From Euleptes europaea (Eukaryota > Chordata > Lepidosauria > Squamata > Sphaerodactylidae), in the NCBI RefSeq assembly GCF_029931775.1, contig NC_079320.1, forward strand, positions 46,548,021 to 46,612,020: a DNA stretch of 64,000 bases, written 5' to 3'. A model generated the notes under the pieces. The model worked only from the letters and a program-made list of their open reading frames with translations. It ran no database searches and was not told where the DNA came from. Below, piece by piece: positions 44,835-56,295 of the stretch. The first letter of the stretch is position 1; each line of letters starts with the position of its first letter. A program made the translations under genes and the position numbers.

Positions 44835-45590
44835 CTTGGACCACCAGGTTGCACTTGATATCACAAAATGTTCAGGAATTTTTCATATAGTGGTTTGGAA
44901 TGTATATTTGTTGGGGTGGGGAGTGAGAGCTGATGCTTATGGAACAGAAGCCCAACACTCTGCTGGGTATGTGTGTGGACCATGTAAGAAATCCATTATA
45001 CAGAAAGATTCAAAGGGTTTGTTTTAACTGCCACCATTTATAACCTTCATCAGATAATGCAAATATTTAGTTCAATACCATGCCAACTCACCCCATGTAT
45101 TTATATGAGGGAGGCTTCAACATTATTTTTGAGAACAGTTCTAATCCCAAAATATTTTGTTGCTTTAACTGAACATAATTTAGAGCCAGGCTTTGGAAAC
45201 ACTTTATTTATTTTTAATTCACCCAAAAGATGTATCATTCAAGAAAATGTTTGACGTGATTGCTATAGTCAAGAAAAACAAAACGATGTTTAGGAAAACA
45301 TGCAGGTGAGAAAGATTTTTTTTTCTGATTTGCATGGTGTTTTCTTAAAGAAAGGATACAGTGAGGACCATGTCAGTACAAGTCAAGCTTGTAGAAAGGG
45401 AATGTTTTGGGTCATTAGAAGGAAAGGTAAGAACAAAACAATTTCAGCTTCTGAGCTTATGAAAACTCAAGGCTCAACAACTGCTGGCCATCCTATTGCA
45501 GGAAATGGAGCTCATGATGGCTAAGCATTGCAGAGGGTAGTGGTTGAATGCCATGGCAACTTACAAGTAGATCTCACTGGTCCCCAAACC
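44835..45590. other. Intergenic, nothing recognised
   Basis: Short frames only. Confidence 0.4.
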
Positions 45591-45815
45591 ATGCGTGTGT
45601 GTGCCGTCAAGTTACAGCTGACTTATGGCGACCCTGTAGAGTTTTCAAGGCAAGAGATGTTTGGAGGTGGTTTGCCATTGCCTACCTCTGTGTGGGATAA
45701 GAGAGTTCTGAGAGAACTGTGACTGGCCCAAGGTCACTCAGCAGCCTTTATGTTGAGGAGTAGGGAATTGAACCCGGTTCACCAGATTAGTCTGCCACTC
45801 TTAACCACTATATCC
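45591..45815 (-). repeat. tRNA-derived SINE, minus orientation
   Basis: The plus strand starts (GT)n then GCCGTCAAGTTACAGCTGAC TTATGGCGACCC, a reversed Bov-B-like tail, and ends GAACCCGGTTCACCAGATTAG and TTAACCACTATATCC, a reversed tRNA-like head. Same family as 1671-1886. Confidence 0.87.
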
Positions 45816-46469
45816 AAAACCATGCAGCATATATATTTGCAGGAAACAGCTGTAGGAAATAGTTTTCTTTTTCTGTCACCAGGTTGATTAACATCTGTCA
45901 TGTGGTCTCAGTTGTGTGCCAGGTACCAAAAAAACCACCCCACTCCTCCTCAGAGAAGACAAAGATGAATGGGCACACAGATGCTTCTGTCTAATAGGAG
46001 GCTGAGAAAAGTGAGGACGTTTCCTCAGGAGAAGAGGCAGATCTACAAGACCTAGAAATCTTCAAATAATGACAGAACTTCTAGTTGTTATCTCATTTTA
46101 CAATTCAGTTATCATAAAAACACCATGTAATCAAAAGTAGATATCATTATAAATTATAGTTACATTGTTAAATAAGACATGGGACTAAATGTACTTGTTT
46201 GGGACAGCAGCATCCAGTGTACCTGCCCATCATCATATTTCCTGTGTGTAGGTTAGACAGATCTGTCTTTGTGTTCTTGTCCAACGGAGCTACCACTGGA
46301 CATACCAGTGCTGCCACCAGGCTCACAGGGATCTGGGCTGCCTAAGGAGCTTGGTTACCTAGTCCCATCTATAGCTGCTTCAGGGTGCCCACCTCTTAAT
46401 TCATTTTAAGCACTGACCCACACTATTCCTGCTAACGTTTAGTTAGGACTTAACCAACTTTGCCCTGAC

Positions 46470-46612
46470 CTGGATAGGCCAAGCTAGCCCGATCTCATCA
46501 GATCTCCGAAGCTAAGCAGGGCTGGCCCAGGTTAGTATTTGGATGGGAGATCACCAAGGAATACCAGGGATGCTATGCAGAGGCAGGCAATGGCAAACTA
46601 CCTCAGAAGATG
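46470..46612 (+). repeat. 5S rRNA-derived SINE fragment, plus orientation
   Basis: GCCCGATCTCATCAGATCTC, GAAGCTAAGCAGGGCTGGCC, GTTAGTATTTGGATGGGAGA matches the 3' half of 5S rRNA including the box A-IE-C promoter region. It then enters the SINE body GGCAGGCAATGGCAAACTACC. It is not a functional 5S gene. Confidence 0.88.
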
Positions 46613-47677
46613 TTGCTATTGCTGACTATCAAAATTTCATCTAGAAATATTAAAGTTGCCCCAAGAGTAACATTCTAACCACTATATACAGTAACTGAAA
46701 TGGCATCTGAACAAATGTTTTAAGTGTGCTTTAAAATCCATTTAGTATCTACATAATGGATTTAACTTTCAAGTCTATTCTTGTTCCCCCCCCCCCAAAG
46801 TACCAAACATTGTCTCACATATGTTTAGCACAACACTGTTAATCATGATGTTTCTACCTAGTTTGATTGGTGCTATTTTTCACAACTATATTCTTTGAAA
46901 TGCTACCTGCCCTGCTGGAGGCTCTGAAGTGAGCTACAAGCACCCAGTCATTTGCAAAGTGCCCTACTTTGCATAAGAGTCTCCATTCCAGTATTTTATT
47001 CACGGGGGGGGGGGGCATTTTTCATGGTAGATTTTGCTTCTCTTTTGCCACAGACCAATAAACCCCCCGATTTAAATGTTTTTTTCATGGCGGCGATTTA
47101 TCCCCGTCAATTATCTGTAGTTTTGGTTTTTCATGGGAACAAAGCACGCTGTATTTGACAACGGTTTGGTCTGTCCCTTTTGCAGGAGGCCTCCCCTTCC
47201 AACAAGCTCATTGTTTATGCCTGTCCCCAACTCCGCCCAGCAGATTACCTCGTGCGGTTCACCAGCCCCAGCGCAAAAAACAACCACCAGTCCCTCTGGT
47301 CTCCTCCATTTTTCTTCCACCCTCGCTCTGTTCTGCTTTTGGAACAGTCAGATTCCAAATTGGGGGGGGGGGGCAAGGCAGCACTTTCCTCAAAGCTTCC
47401 CTCTATTTTCTATAGGTGTGGAACCCATTGCCCTTTAATGAAAGACAGGATGGGGGGGGGCAGGAATTGCATCCATGTGCCAAGAGGTGTGCCTTGGATC
47501 CAAGGTGCGCCTTGGATTTGCCGCTCTCTAGATGCACATTTTTCCAATTGTAACTCTCAAAACTCTTCTTGGGGGCTGATTGTTGAGTTTTGATCATTTT
47601 GATGGGAAAAGGGTGCAAATCCAAGGAAAAACCTCCCGTACATAAACGGCCACTGTAAACCTCTTGCATTAAAGCCA
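46613..47677. other. Intergenic; G-tracts and GC-rich start of a complex repeat region
   Basis: Poly-C at about 46789 and poly-G tracts at about 47005, 47361 and 47452. Block 47517-47570 (CTCTAGATGCACATTTTTCC) reappears at 48012-48035 (CTCCGGATGCACATTTTTCC), bracketing the minisatellite. Confidence 0.4.
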
Positions 47678-47945
47678 GTGCATCGTGAGAGAGAGGAGGG
47701 CTCCTGGCTTGCTCACCGGCCCCGATCCAGCCAGTGTGCATGGCGGAGGGGGGGAGAGGAAAGAAGGCCCCTGGCTTGCGCGCTGGCCTTGATCCAGCCC
47801 CAGTGCATCGTGAGAGAGAGGAGGGCTCCTGGCTTGCGCGCCAGCCCCAATCCAGCCAGTGTGCATGGCGGGGGGGAAGAGGAAAGAAGACCCCTGGCTT
47901 GCGCGCCGGCCCTGATCCGGCCTCAGTGCATAGAGAGAGAGGAGG
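47678..47945. repeat. Minisatellite of about 124-bp units built from two half-units
   Basis: GTGCAT(C/A)G-AGAGAGAGGAGGG starts at 47678, 47803 and 47926. Each unit has two halves sharing CCTGGCTTGC(G/T)C.C.GGCC..GATCC. A 308-codon minus-strand frame across it is repetitive (GWxxARxPG-type blocks) and most likely not a gene. Confidence 0.8.
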
Positions 47946-48242
47946 GAGACCTAGAGCAGACTGGGTGCCCCTCTTCAGAAGAGTGATAGGAGGGAGTTTT
48001 GCCTTGGGTTTTCCACTCTCCGGATGCACATTTTTCCCATCCGAATTCTTAAAAATCCCCCCTCCCCACTGGGGTAGAGGGGCCAACAGCCCCTTCCCTT
48101 GAACACCCCCCCACGGGTCCAGCTGCCCTAGACCGAGCTGCCACCACCACCACCACCCCCAGCGCACGAGGCGCACATGGCGTGGCCCTGCCAGTCTCCC
48201 CCTGGAGCCGTCCATCCGACGTCCCCCTGGGCTTGGAGGTAG

Positions 48243-48410
48243 GGCTGTCAATTCGGTTCGTCCCGAACTGAAAAACCGCCGAATTTCCCCCGATTCGGCG
48301 GTTTCCGGTTCGGGATGAACGGAATTCAAAAAAGGTGGGAAACGGGGGGAGCCGAATTCCCCTACTTCGGGGTGTTCGGTAAATAAATTCGGGATTCGGC
48401 TCTCCCCCCC
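48243..48410. repeat. Foldback repeat with CCGAATTCGGC-type palindromes
   Basis: GGGCTGTCAATTCGGTTCGT, CCCGATTCGGCGGTTTCCGG and GGGATTCGGCTC form imperfect palindromes. It resembles the unclassified squamate repeats at 12232 and 52100, which carry GAATTCCC blocks. The relationship is tentative. Confidence 0.5.
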
Positions 48411-48900
48411 CCACGCGCCTTCACGGGGCTTCGCTGAAGGCGCGGGGGGGGGGCTTTAAACAGATCTGCGCCTCCCAGCTGGGGGGAAGGGGAAACAGAT
48501 TTGTGCCTCCCAGCCGGAAGGCACAGATCTGTTTAAAGGGCCCCCCACCCGGCTTCAGGGAAGCCCCCTGAAGGTGCACGGGGGAGGGGGGAAAGATCTG
48601 TTAACAGCGCGGGGGGTGGTACAGATGTGAGCCTCCCAGCCGGGAGGCACAGATCTGTTTAAAGACCCCCCCCCTGCACGCCTTCAGGGAAGTCCCCTGA
48701 AGGCGCGCGTGGGGGGTGGAACAGATCTGCGCCTCCCAGCGGGGAGGCGCACATCTGTTTAAAGAGCCCCCCACGCACCTTCAGGAGGCTTCCCTGAAGG
48801 CCCGGGGTGGGGCCCTTTAAACAGATCTGTGCCTCCCGGCCGGGAGGCTCACATCTGTACCACCCCCCGCGCTGTTAACAGATCCACATGTTAACAGATC
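48411..48900. repeat. Alternating hairpin array, GC-rich
   Basis: Two palindromic modules alternate about four times. One is CAGATCTG-GCCTCCC-AGC-GGGAGGC-CAGATCTG followed by TTTAAA-like spacers. The other is CACCTTCAGG-GAAG-CCCCTGAAGG-GCGCG. Poly-G/C spacers separate them. Confidence 0.8.
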
Positions 48901-49100
48901 ACTTCAGGATACAATGGTTCCATATTAACATACCACACCCTCATTAGCACATTATCTTGATACTTACAAGTAGCACATTATCTTGATACTTACAAGTATG
49001 ATTAGCACATTACCTTTGATACTTTTTGCAGGACAATGGCTCAGCTCAAACCCAACCCCTTTCTGACTATATATTACTCTTCCTACACACTTGACACTGA

Positions 49101-49245
49101 GAGACACTGTCCTTCAGTGTTACTCCTCTGAAGATGCCTGCCACAGCTGCTGGCGAAATGTCAGGAAAGAAAATACCAAGACCACGGTCACACAGCCGGA
49201 TAACCTACAAGAACCAATGAACTCTGACGGTGAAAGCCTTCGACA
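49101..49245 (+). mobile_element. Penelope-like terminal repeat, single copy, with hammerhead core
   Basis: It nearly matches the right arm of 38468-38688, extended by GAACTCTGACGGTGAAAGCCTTCGACAATA. The hammerhead parts are CTGAAGA (49128-49134), GAAA (49155-49158), GTC (49160-49162) and closing TCCT/AGGA. One base of the short stem III is changed to a G-U pair. Confidence 0.75.
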
Positions 49246-49249
49246 ATAT

Positions 49250-50046
49250 TTCCTCTTACTCTTTGAAAACAGGTTTTCAAAGGATGACCTTACTCACCTG
49301 TACTGTAGATTTCAGACCTACAACAGGAACAAAAAGTGCTATTTTGCAAACAGTCCCTCTGCAACTAAAGCAGGCCTGTCAGAAGTCATCTTGCATCATT
49401 TTCATTAGATAAAAAACAAGGGTTGCCTTACCCCATCCTCAAATAATGATGCTTTTTTTATTTCCATGGTAACACAGTCCTTTTGTGCATACAGGGTTGC
49501 TGGCAACAACGAAAGTGCTACAACCAAAAACATGATAGTCTCAGAATAAATGTAGCCCATTCTATGCATAGAAATTGTTTAATATAATACCTTTTCTGAT
49601 ATGTATATTTGTGTTAACTGGCTATATAGTATTTTAGATTATTTAGCGTTTGTGCCAAATACCTAATAAAGTTTCTGTACTGTACTGTTTAATAGCATTA
49701 TGACACATAATTTGGTTATTGTTTTGTGCTATTCCCTTTGGTAACTTGTCTTAACCGACTGGAATAAAATTTGTAGGAATCGTATCCCTTATCCCAGGGA
49801 CTCTCGCTCCCAATTTTCAGGTAGATAAAAGAGATATTTGGGAGGCTGGGAGAAAAAACAAATACAACCAAATAGCCAAGAACAGTAAGGTAAGATGGAA
49901 GGGGGGGGGAGCAGATTTTGCTACATGCATGCTCTGCTTTTCTACATAAAAAAGAGGTTAACAAAGTGTGTTCTAATTTGATTTTCCTTAATTACATTCT
50001 GATCACAAATTTCTAATACAATGTTGATGTTCCCCTTGAAACATTT
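49250..50046. other. Intergenic, nothing recognised
   Basis: AT-rich DNA. AATAAA at about 49664 has no gene attached. Confidence 0.4.
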
Positions 50047-50048
50047 TA

Positions 50049-50729
50049 CAAGCATACCTCGGAGATATTGCAGGTTCGGTTCCAGACCACTGCAATAAAG
50101 CGAATATCACAATAAAGTGAATCACACAAATTCTGAGGTTTCCCTGGGCATATAAAAGTTATGTTTACACTATACTGTAGTCTATTAAGTGAGCAATAGC
50201 ATTATGTCTAAACAAATGTACTGTAATAATAGTGACAAAGTTTGAAATATTGCGAGAATTACCAAAATGTGGCACAGAGACACTAAACATCACATGAAGC
50301 TGCCTTATACTGAATCAGAACCTTGGTCCATCGAAGTCAGTATGGTCAGCTCAGACCAACAGCGGCTCTCCAGGGTCTCAGGTAGAGGTCCTTCCCATCA
50401 CCTACTTGCCTGGTTCCTTTAATTGGAAATGCCAGGGATTGAACCTGGGACCTTCTGCATAGCAAGCAGATGCTCTACTACTGAGCCACAGCCCCTCTCC
50501 ATGGGTCTCCAGGGTCTCAGGCTGAGGTCTTTCACTTCACCTACTTGCCTAGCCCTTTAGCTGGAGATGCCGGGGATTGAACCTAGGACCTTCTGCATCC
50601 AAGCAGGTGCTCTACCACTGAGCCACAGCCCCTCCCCACAAAGTGAGCACATGCTGTTGGGAAAATGGCGCTGATAGACTTGCTCAAAAATGCAAAATCT
50701 GTGAGGCGCAATAAAGCGTGGTATGTCTG
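50049..50729. mobile_element. Tigger1-like (pogo/Tc1-mariner) MITE, split by SINEs
   Basis: It begins CAAGCATACCTCGGAGATAT and ends GCGTGGTATGTCTG, flanked by TA at 50047-50048 and 50730-50731. The left arm (to about 50286) and right arm (50640-50729) follow the mammalian Tigger1 ends as I remember them almost base for base (TTCGGTTCCAGACCACTGCA, ATGTTTACACTATACTGTAG, GAAAATGGCGCTGATAGACT). The transposase region is absent. Confidence 0.88.
50290..50637 (-). repeat. Two head-to-tail SINE copies nested in the Tigger1-like element
   Basis: 50290-50505 is a full minus-strand SINE (CACATGAAGCTGCCTTATAC to TCTACTACTGAGCCACAGCC). 50506-50637 repeats only its tRNA-like half (GGTCTCCAGGGTCTCAGGCT to CACTGAGCCACAGCCCC). 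The partial copy suggests a tandem duplication or dimeric SINE. Confidence 0.87.
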
Positions 50730-50731
50730 TA

Positions 50732-52099
50732 CTGTTCTGTATCATCAACATGACCAAAACTACACAGGAGTTCAATGGAACAGAGTCTCTTATATGAGGT
50801 GACAGAATGGTGAGGTGGTAGAACGGACTGCACCACTTCAGATTGCAGGTGAGCAGTTATAGTTGTCAAAGTCCCCCCTAAATTAATAATTTCCTCCAAG
50901 GAGAAAAACCAGCATTGCAAGCAAAAGGCTAGAATATAACATTTCTCCCGCGTATACATTTAAAAAATCTGCAGTTTTTTACATGGGAGAGTTTTAAAAA
51001 GCAGTCCCCGCAGTTTCAAGTGGTACAGCCCATTCTGCCATTTCAGAATTCCACTTTGTAGGGCTTCTGCTGTTGTGTGTAGACCAGGGCTGAGAACAAC
51101 TCTTAATCAGAGTTCAATATGTAGGATTAAAGGAAACCAGTAATTTCTTATACCAAAATAGAGTTTATTACATACAAAATCTTCCCCCTGCCATAAATAT
51201 ATACGCACAGCAACTGCTTAAAGAGAAACATTTCATTCAAGTAAATAAAATGCACCATACAGGTTTGTTGTGAGATTTCCTTCCACCTGCACATTAAACT
51301 CACACTGTCCATTTAATAGATTTACAAACTCACAGCAGTTTTATGCTTGGGTGTAATGACAAGAATATAAGCCATAGAGATATGGTGCTATTTTTTCTCG
51401 ATGTGTCTCAGACCATTATCTTCTATTGCTGTTTTTTAAATATGTAAGAATTTCTGAATAAAAGTAACTCCTAAATATGTCTTTATTAAAACACAAAACA
51501 ATAGTATATGCTTCCTCTCCAAAGCAGAATTACAAACCAGAGGAAGCACAAATAGTTTGCCCGTTGGGATGTAACTGCAAACTGGCTTCCACACTGAAGT
51601 CGAGGATACTAATGGACTCACAGTGTGTGAAGGAGGCTGGCATGGCAGCACAAGGATTGCTCTTGTATGGAAGAAGTCCACATTTGGAATGACATCTGAA
51701 TAATGTACTAAACTGGAAGTTGTGGGGGGAAGACTACACTTTTCCAGCACTACTTATCCTAGACTTCTCTTAAATATCTCATTTAGTTCAATCTACAATA
51801 AAAAAACTCAACAAAGTGGGGGGCGGGGAGCAGAAGAAAACAATATTCCTGAGCCAACGAAGGCCTATCTTTGCTACATCTTTCTTGTACCAATTAATCA
51901 GTGTGTGCCTTATTCTTAACTTATAAACAAACTTTATCAAAACTGACAATAAAGTTAACTTCTCCGTAGGGTGTGCATCATTTTTTTTCGGATTCAGTTT
52001 AATAAACACAATTTTTTTGAAAAAGCCAAAAAAGCCAGATCTCCATATCAATATGTGTTTCATTTTTGCTTTTTTCAAATGTACAGGTCCATTATACCA
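50732..52099. other. Intergenic, nothing recognised
   Basis: AT-rich unique DNA. Frames of about 100 codons on the minus strand show no domain. Confidence 0.4.
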
Positions 52100-52440
52100 C
52101 ATGGGGACTCTTTGCTGGGCTCTGAAGGGCAGTTTTTAAGCTAGAGGCACCAAATTTGCAGCGTTGCTGCAGGTGACTCTGCTTAGAAGAACCCCCTAAG
52201 TTTGGTAAAGATTGGGTCGGGTTCCAAATTTATGGGCCCTCAAAGAGGGCACCCCATTCATTCTCCATTGTTTCTAATGGAGAAAAAATGGGGGCCAATA
52301 GCAGGAATAGCTGCTGGAGACTCCCCTTAGAAATCAAAGCCTCTGGCCAGGGTCCCTGTCAATTTCCATTCTACATTAAGGCATGAATAATTTTAAAGCA
52401 AACATCATGACTGCACATTAGTAACTGTGCACAAACTATA
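52100..52440 (+). repeat. Unclassified interspersed repeat, copy 2
   Basis: CACATGGGGACTCTTTGCTG, TTTTTAAGCTAGAGGCACCA, AATTTGCAGCGTTGCTGCAG and CTTAGAAGAACCCCC parallel 12380-12480. It continues with GGGCCCTCAAAGAGGGCACC, which is missing from copy 1. Confidence 0.65.
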
Positions 52441-52584
52441 ACATATATTGAGGATTGGTCCTTACAGCGCATTCCTGAGCATTTTGCCTGAAGAGCTCAG
52501 GAGGCGAAAAGGGGCAGCCATCCCACTAATGCTGCACAGAGTGGCCCAGACCCCGATGGGAATGCCTGGACGCCATCCTCTTTG

Positions 52585-52672
52585 TGCTGCTCTGACGCCA
52601 TCCTCTTTGTGCTGCTCTTTGTGCTGCTCTTTGTGCTGCTCTGCTTTGTGCTGCTCTGCATCCTCTTTGTGC
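52585..52672 (+). repeat. 12-bp minisatellite TTTGTGCTGCTC
   Basis: About five irregular units of CTTTGTGCTGCT with CATCCT spacers. It gives low-complexity frames on both strands. Confidence 0.9.
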
Positions 52673-55600
52673 AGCCTTGTGCCAGCATCTGGACAGCACA
52701 CTTTCATGAGCCGTTCCCCAGGAGGGCATCCCGGGGTATTCCAGCACCAGGCTGGGGGAGGAGCCACCTTTAGGATTCCTCCAAAGCCCTTTCAGGCCGG
52801 GAATACCACTTTTTATTTTCTGTGAAGGGTTACATGGATTTTTTATGCCGCACGGAGGTTTCGGTGGGGGGGAATATCCTATGATCGGCGCAGCCATTCC
52901 ACTCAGGAATGCGCTGTTAGTGTTTAAGGATACAAACCGTACATGTTCATCTCTCTTCTTCCAGGTATCCTTCAACAGAACTTTCTCCTTGCCAGACTAT
53001 TTCCTCTGGTTAGAAATCCATAAGTTTAGATGAGCTTTCTTACTGGCGAGATGTAATGCCTTAGACTCAGCCAACACACAAGGGCGACAATAAAATTATC
53101 GCAGAAGAATGAAAAAGCCCATTTTGTCCAGATCAAGTAGACTCCCTAGCCCACATTGTTTTAGCATGTCCACAAATACTGCACAAAATACATCTCCCTG
53201 GATAAAACAGCTAAAGACACTTTCTGAGAAGCGGATACTGCATTATCTGCTGTCAAATAGATTGGTGAACTTCGTGAAGACATGGCAACTTTTCACTTTA
53301 TAGTGTCAAGGAAAAATTTAATTTCATTTCCTTTTTTAAAGTGTGAAATATTAGATGAATAGCCAATGGCTGTTAAATCTGGGGAAAGGAAAGGATTGTG
53401 GTGATACATTTAGATAAAACTATTAGCTAGCAATGATAATCAAAACCATTGACTACTTTACTGTAGGAAAAAGCATGCAGGTTGCAACCTTGTAATGACA
53501 GAACACATTTCATTAAGTCAAAAATGATTAGTCATACAGGACAATATATCCATCACCAGCATACATTTTCCTGCCCTGAAGTGCTTTCTGTGTGGTAAAT
53601 TTGTCTCATTCAAACACGGCATTCATTTCACTTAAATAATTTTTACAAAGCTTGTATTTTTATGTTTGGCAGTTTGGGCTGTCAGTTTAATTGGGTGCAT
53701 ACAAATGATTTCAACCTTGAAAAGTTTAAAACATAAGTAAAAGATGGTACATCTAATTGTAAGTGGGGTGTTTAAGGTGCTATCTCTCTGCAAGAAGACA
53801 TTCATCGTTTTAGACTGATGCAGAAAAGTCTGCATTAGTAATAGGCAACATCTAGAAAGCAGAGAAACAAGATAATTCCTTTAAAATACTGCTTGCTTTA
53901 TCTTTCAATTGTTTTAAAAGCTCTCTTCCACTACGACCAAAGTCAAAAGAAGGCAGGAGGAATGTTAATAGTTTGCTATTGAAAGCAATTGTCAGAAGAG
54001 TTGTGATGGAAAGTATACTACAGTTTCTATTTGGATTTTGCCAAGACAACCTCAAAAGAATTTTGCACATTGTCCCTAAAATAGTTCCCTTGGTCAATAG
54101 AGGATTTAATTCTTTACAGTTTTAGAAAACCAACATACCATTGTCTGCCAAGATTTCTAACAAACTTATACATATTGCAAAGTTTGGTGTAACAAAGCAA
54201 GCTTCTGGAGTGTATGCATTTGCTAAAAGCTGGGAAAGATTCCAAAATGAGTTTTAATTAATTGCCCATTTATTTTTACAGAGTGCTTTTTTTTTGGGGG
54301 GGGGGTATGGCTAATATACTTTCCTGCCAGCACCAGAAAAATAATAATCACTGGCCTCTGCAACAAACACAAACATTTACAATAACATGTAGAGCCTTGT
54401 AGTATATAGAGGGTGAGGGACGAGGGGTGAAAGAGACTGTCCTTCCTTCCATTTGCCATCTCCATGTGCTTTCCTCTTACCCCCCATAGATCTGACTGGC
54501 AAAAAGATCCAGAAAAAGCTGCCACTTCCGCCAATCAAAACAGCCCAGGATGTTCCTGAGCTGCTGGGTGAGCTAGAAAGCTGTGTAGTCACAGCTGTTC
54601 TGAGTGTCTCCTCATTACAAGGAGAGGGCAAGAGCCAAGGGGCCTGGCTAGAACTGAAGAGAAGCAGGTGGCCTAATCCACTCCTTCACAGCCCAACCGG
54701 AGGCATCAGACTTGGCAAGCTGTGTCTAAAGGCAACGTTGAAGTTTGGGACATGGACAGTGACAAAGCTACACGGAAAATCTTGTACCCCAATTTCCAAT
54801 GCAACAGTTACATTATTGGTGCTATAATGAGCAATATGGTCTCCGTACGGAAGATGGCAATTCCCACACTGGACACAAGGAAGGTTAATTCAGATGACTG
54901 CAGGAAGGTGAACAGCAGTTCCAAAGCCTTTCACTGTTGATTTTCGAAACGCGTGTTCTTGTGTTGCCGATAGGAGTCACTGCAGTCTTTTCTACAGGCG
55001 AGAGGACTTTGTTTTTCTCCTGCCACCACTGGTTCTGCAAGTTTTGCTGAAGAGCCAGCGGCACACCGTGCAGACGTACAGCTGTGCAATTCTAGCCCGC
55101 CCTCCCCTCTTCCCAAGGCAGTCTCCGGTGTTTTTCAAATGGATTCTGTTATGAATGTTCACACATTTATCACTTCATCTGGCACTTTGTTCTCCTTCAA
55201 GCAGGATCTATTCGTTACATGCCGTTAACCCTGTTCAGGGGAATCAGTATAGTGCAGGGCTGGCAGCCAGACAATCAGCCTCGTACAAGACAGCTCTGCT
55301 GCAGAACCCGGGACTGGTTTCCCTGGGCTCATTCCTGAAGGGAAATAAGTGCGTGTCAACAGCACAGTCAGCTCACTGGCAGCGTGCAGTGGCATTTTTT
55401 GTTCCTCTGCGTGTACCCAAAGCTTGTAGAACCTAACTTCAAATTAAAAGCACTTCTGAAACCATTTGGGAAACAATGGCATGAGTAATCTGTGCAGTTA
55501 CCCCAATTGTGTAGAAATTAAATATGGTCTATGATCAAAACCAAAGGGCAGGAAGAACACAAACCGCTTGTTATATTCATGATTCAGTAGACTCTAATTA

Positions 55601-56295
55601 TGTGCAGAAATGATGTCAGGTCCAAAAGACACTTTCATTTAATCTGAAATAATGCTGGTAAATTAACAATTTACATCTGAATCCACAAGCAAGTTAGTCC
55701 TCGCTTGGAACGAAATATCCATTCTTGTAATTGGTTTAGGAATCCGTCTGTTTGACCCCATTATGGGAACAAGCCTAAGCAGGTCTACTTGGAAGTAAGA
55801 CCCATTTTCGTCAACAGAGTTTACTCCTAGGAAAATGTTCTTAGGATTGCAGCCATACTGAGCTAAGTATAGATTTCATTTATGTGTGAACATACTTAAC
55901 AAAATATCCTTGTGTGAGCCCGCATAGAGAGAAATGGATCTTTTAAACTGAGTTACAGTAGTCATACACATCTGATTTAATTAGCTACTTAAGCTGGACA
56001 AAACCTGGCAGTCGTTTTCAACAAATGAGATCCTGCTGTCTGTGCACACATGCAAGAACATTTTTAAAATTCCATTCAACTATGCACAGGGAAGCATACT
56101 ACATACATAGTAGGCCTTGGGGAGGGGAGCTGGGTGAGAAGGTTGCATATACGAAGCCACAACTATGTCTGTGATCACAGCTGCTAGGTACCTATATCTA
56201 TAATAACATGGAGGGGAAAACAGCCACTGGGATGAATAAATCAGCTGTCCTTCCTCACAGTGATCTCATTTTAATCATAATGATCACATACAGGC
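52673..56295. other. Intergenic between repeats and MAP9 downstream region
   Basis: No supported gene. Frames of 80-125 codons at 53852-54097 and 54453-54827 have no domain. 52440-53000 carries terminal-like AGCGCATTCCTGAG / CTCAGGAATGCGCTGTTAG at 52466-52480 and 52900-52919, a 15-bp inverted pair that may bound a MITE. 55750-55855 is a dispersed repeat fragment. Confidence 0.4.

Noticed and set aside
46470-46580. Apparent 5S rRNA gene
   Set aside because: Only the 3' half of 5S is present and it runs straight into SINE body sequence. Other such copies occur, so it is a SINE head.
47403-48329. 308-codon minus-strand open frame
   Set aside because: It runs through a 124-bp minisatellite and poly-C/G tracts. 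The protein is internally repetitive with no domain, and other frames are open too because of GC bias.
50400-50637. Apparent tRNA genes (minus strand) with good A and B boxes
   Set aside because: They continue into SINE bodies shared with 27171 and 23228, and a full acceptor stem is lacking.
52585-52672. CRISPR-like short repeats
   Set aside because: A 12-bp irregular minisatellite with no unique spacers, in a vertebrate genome.
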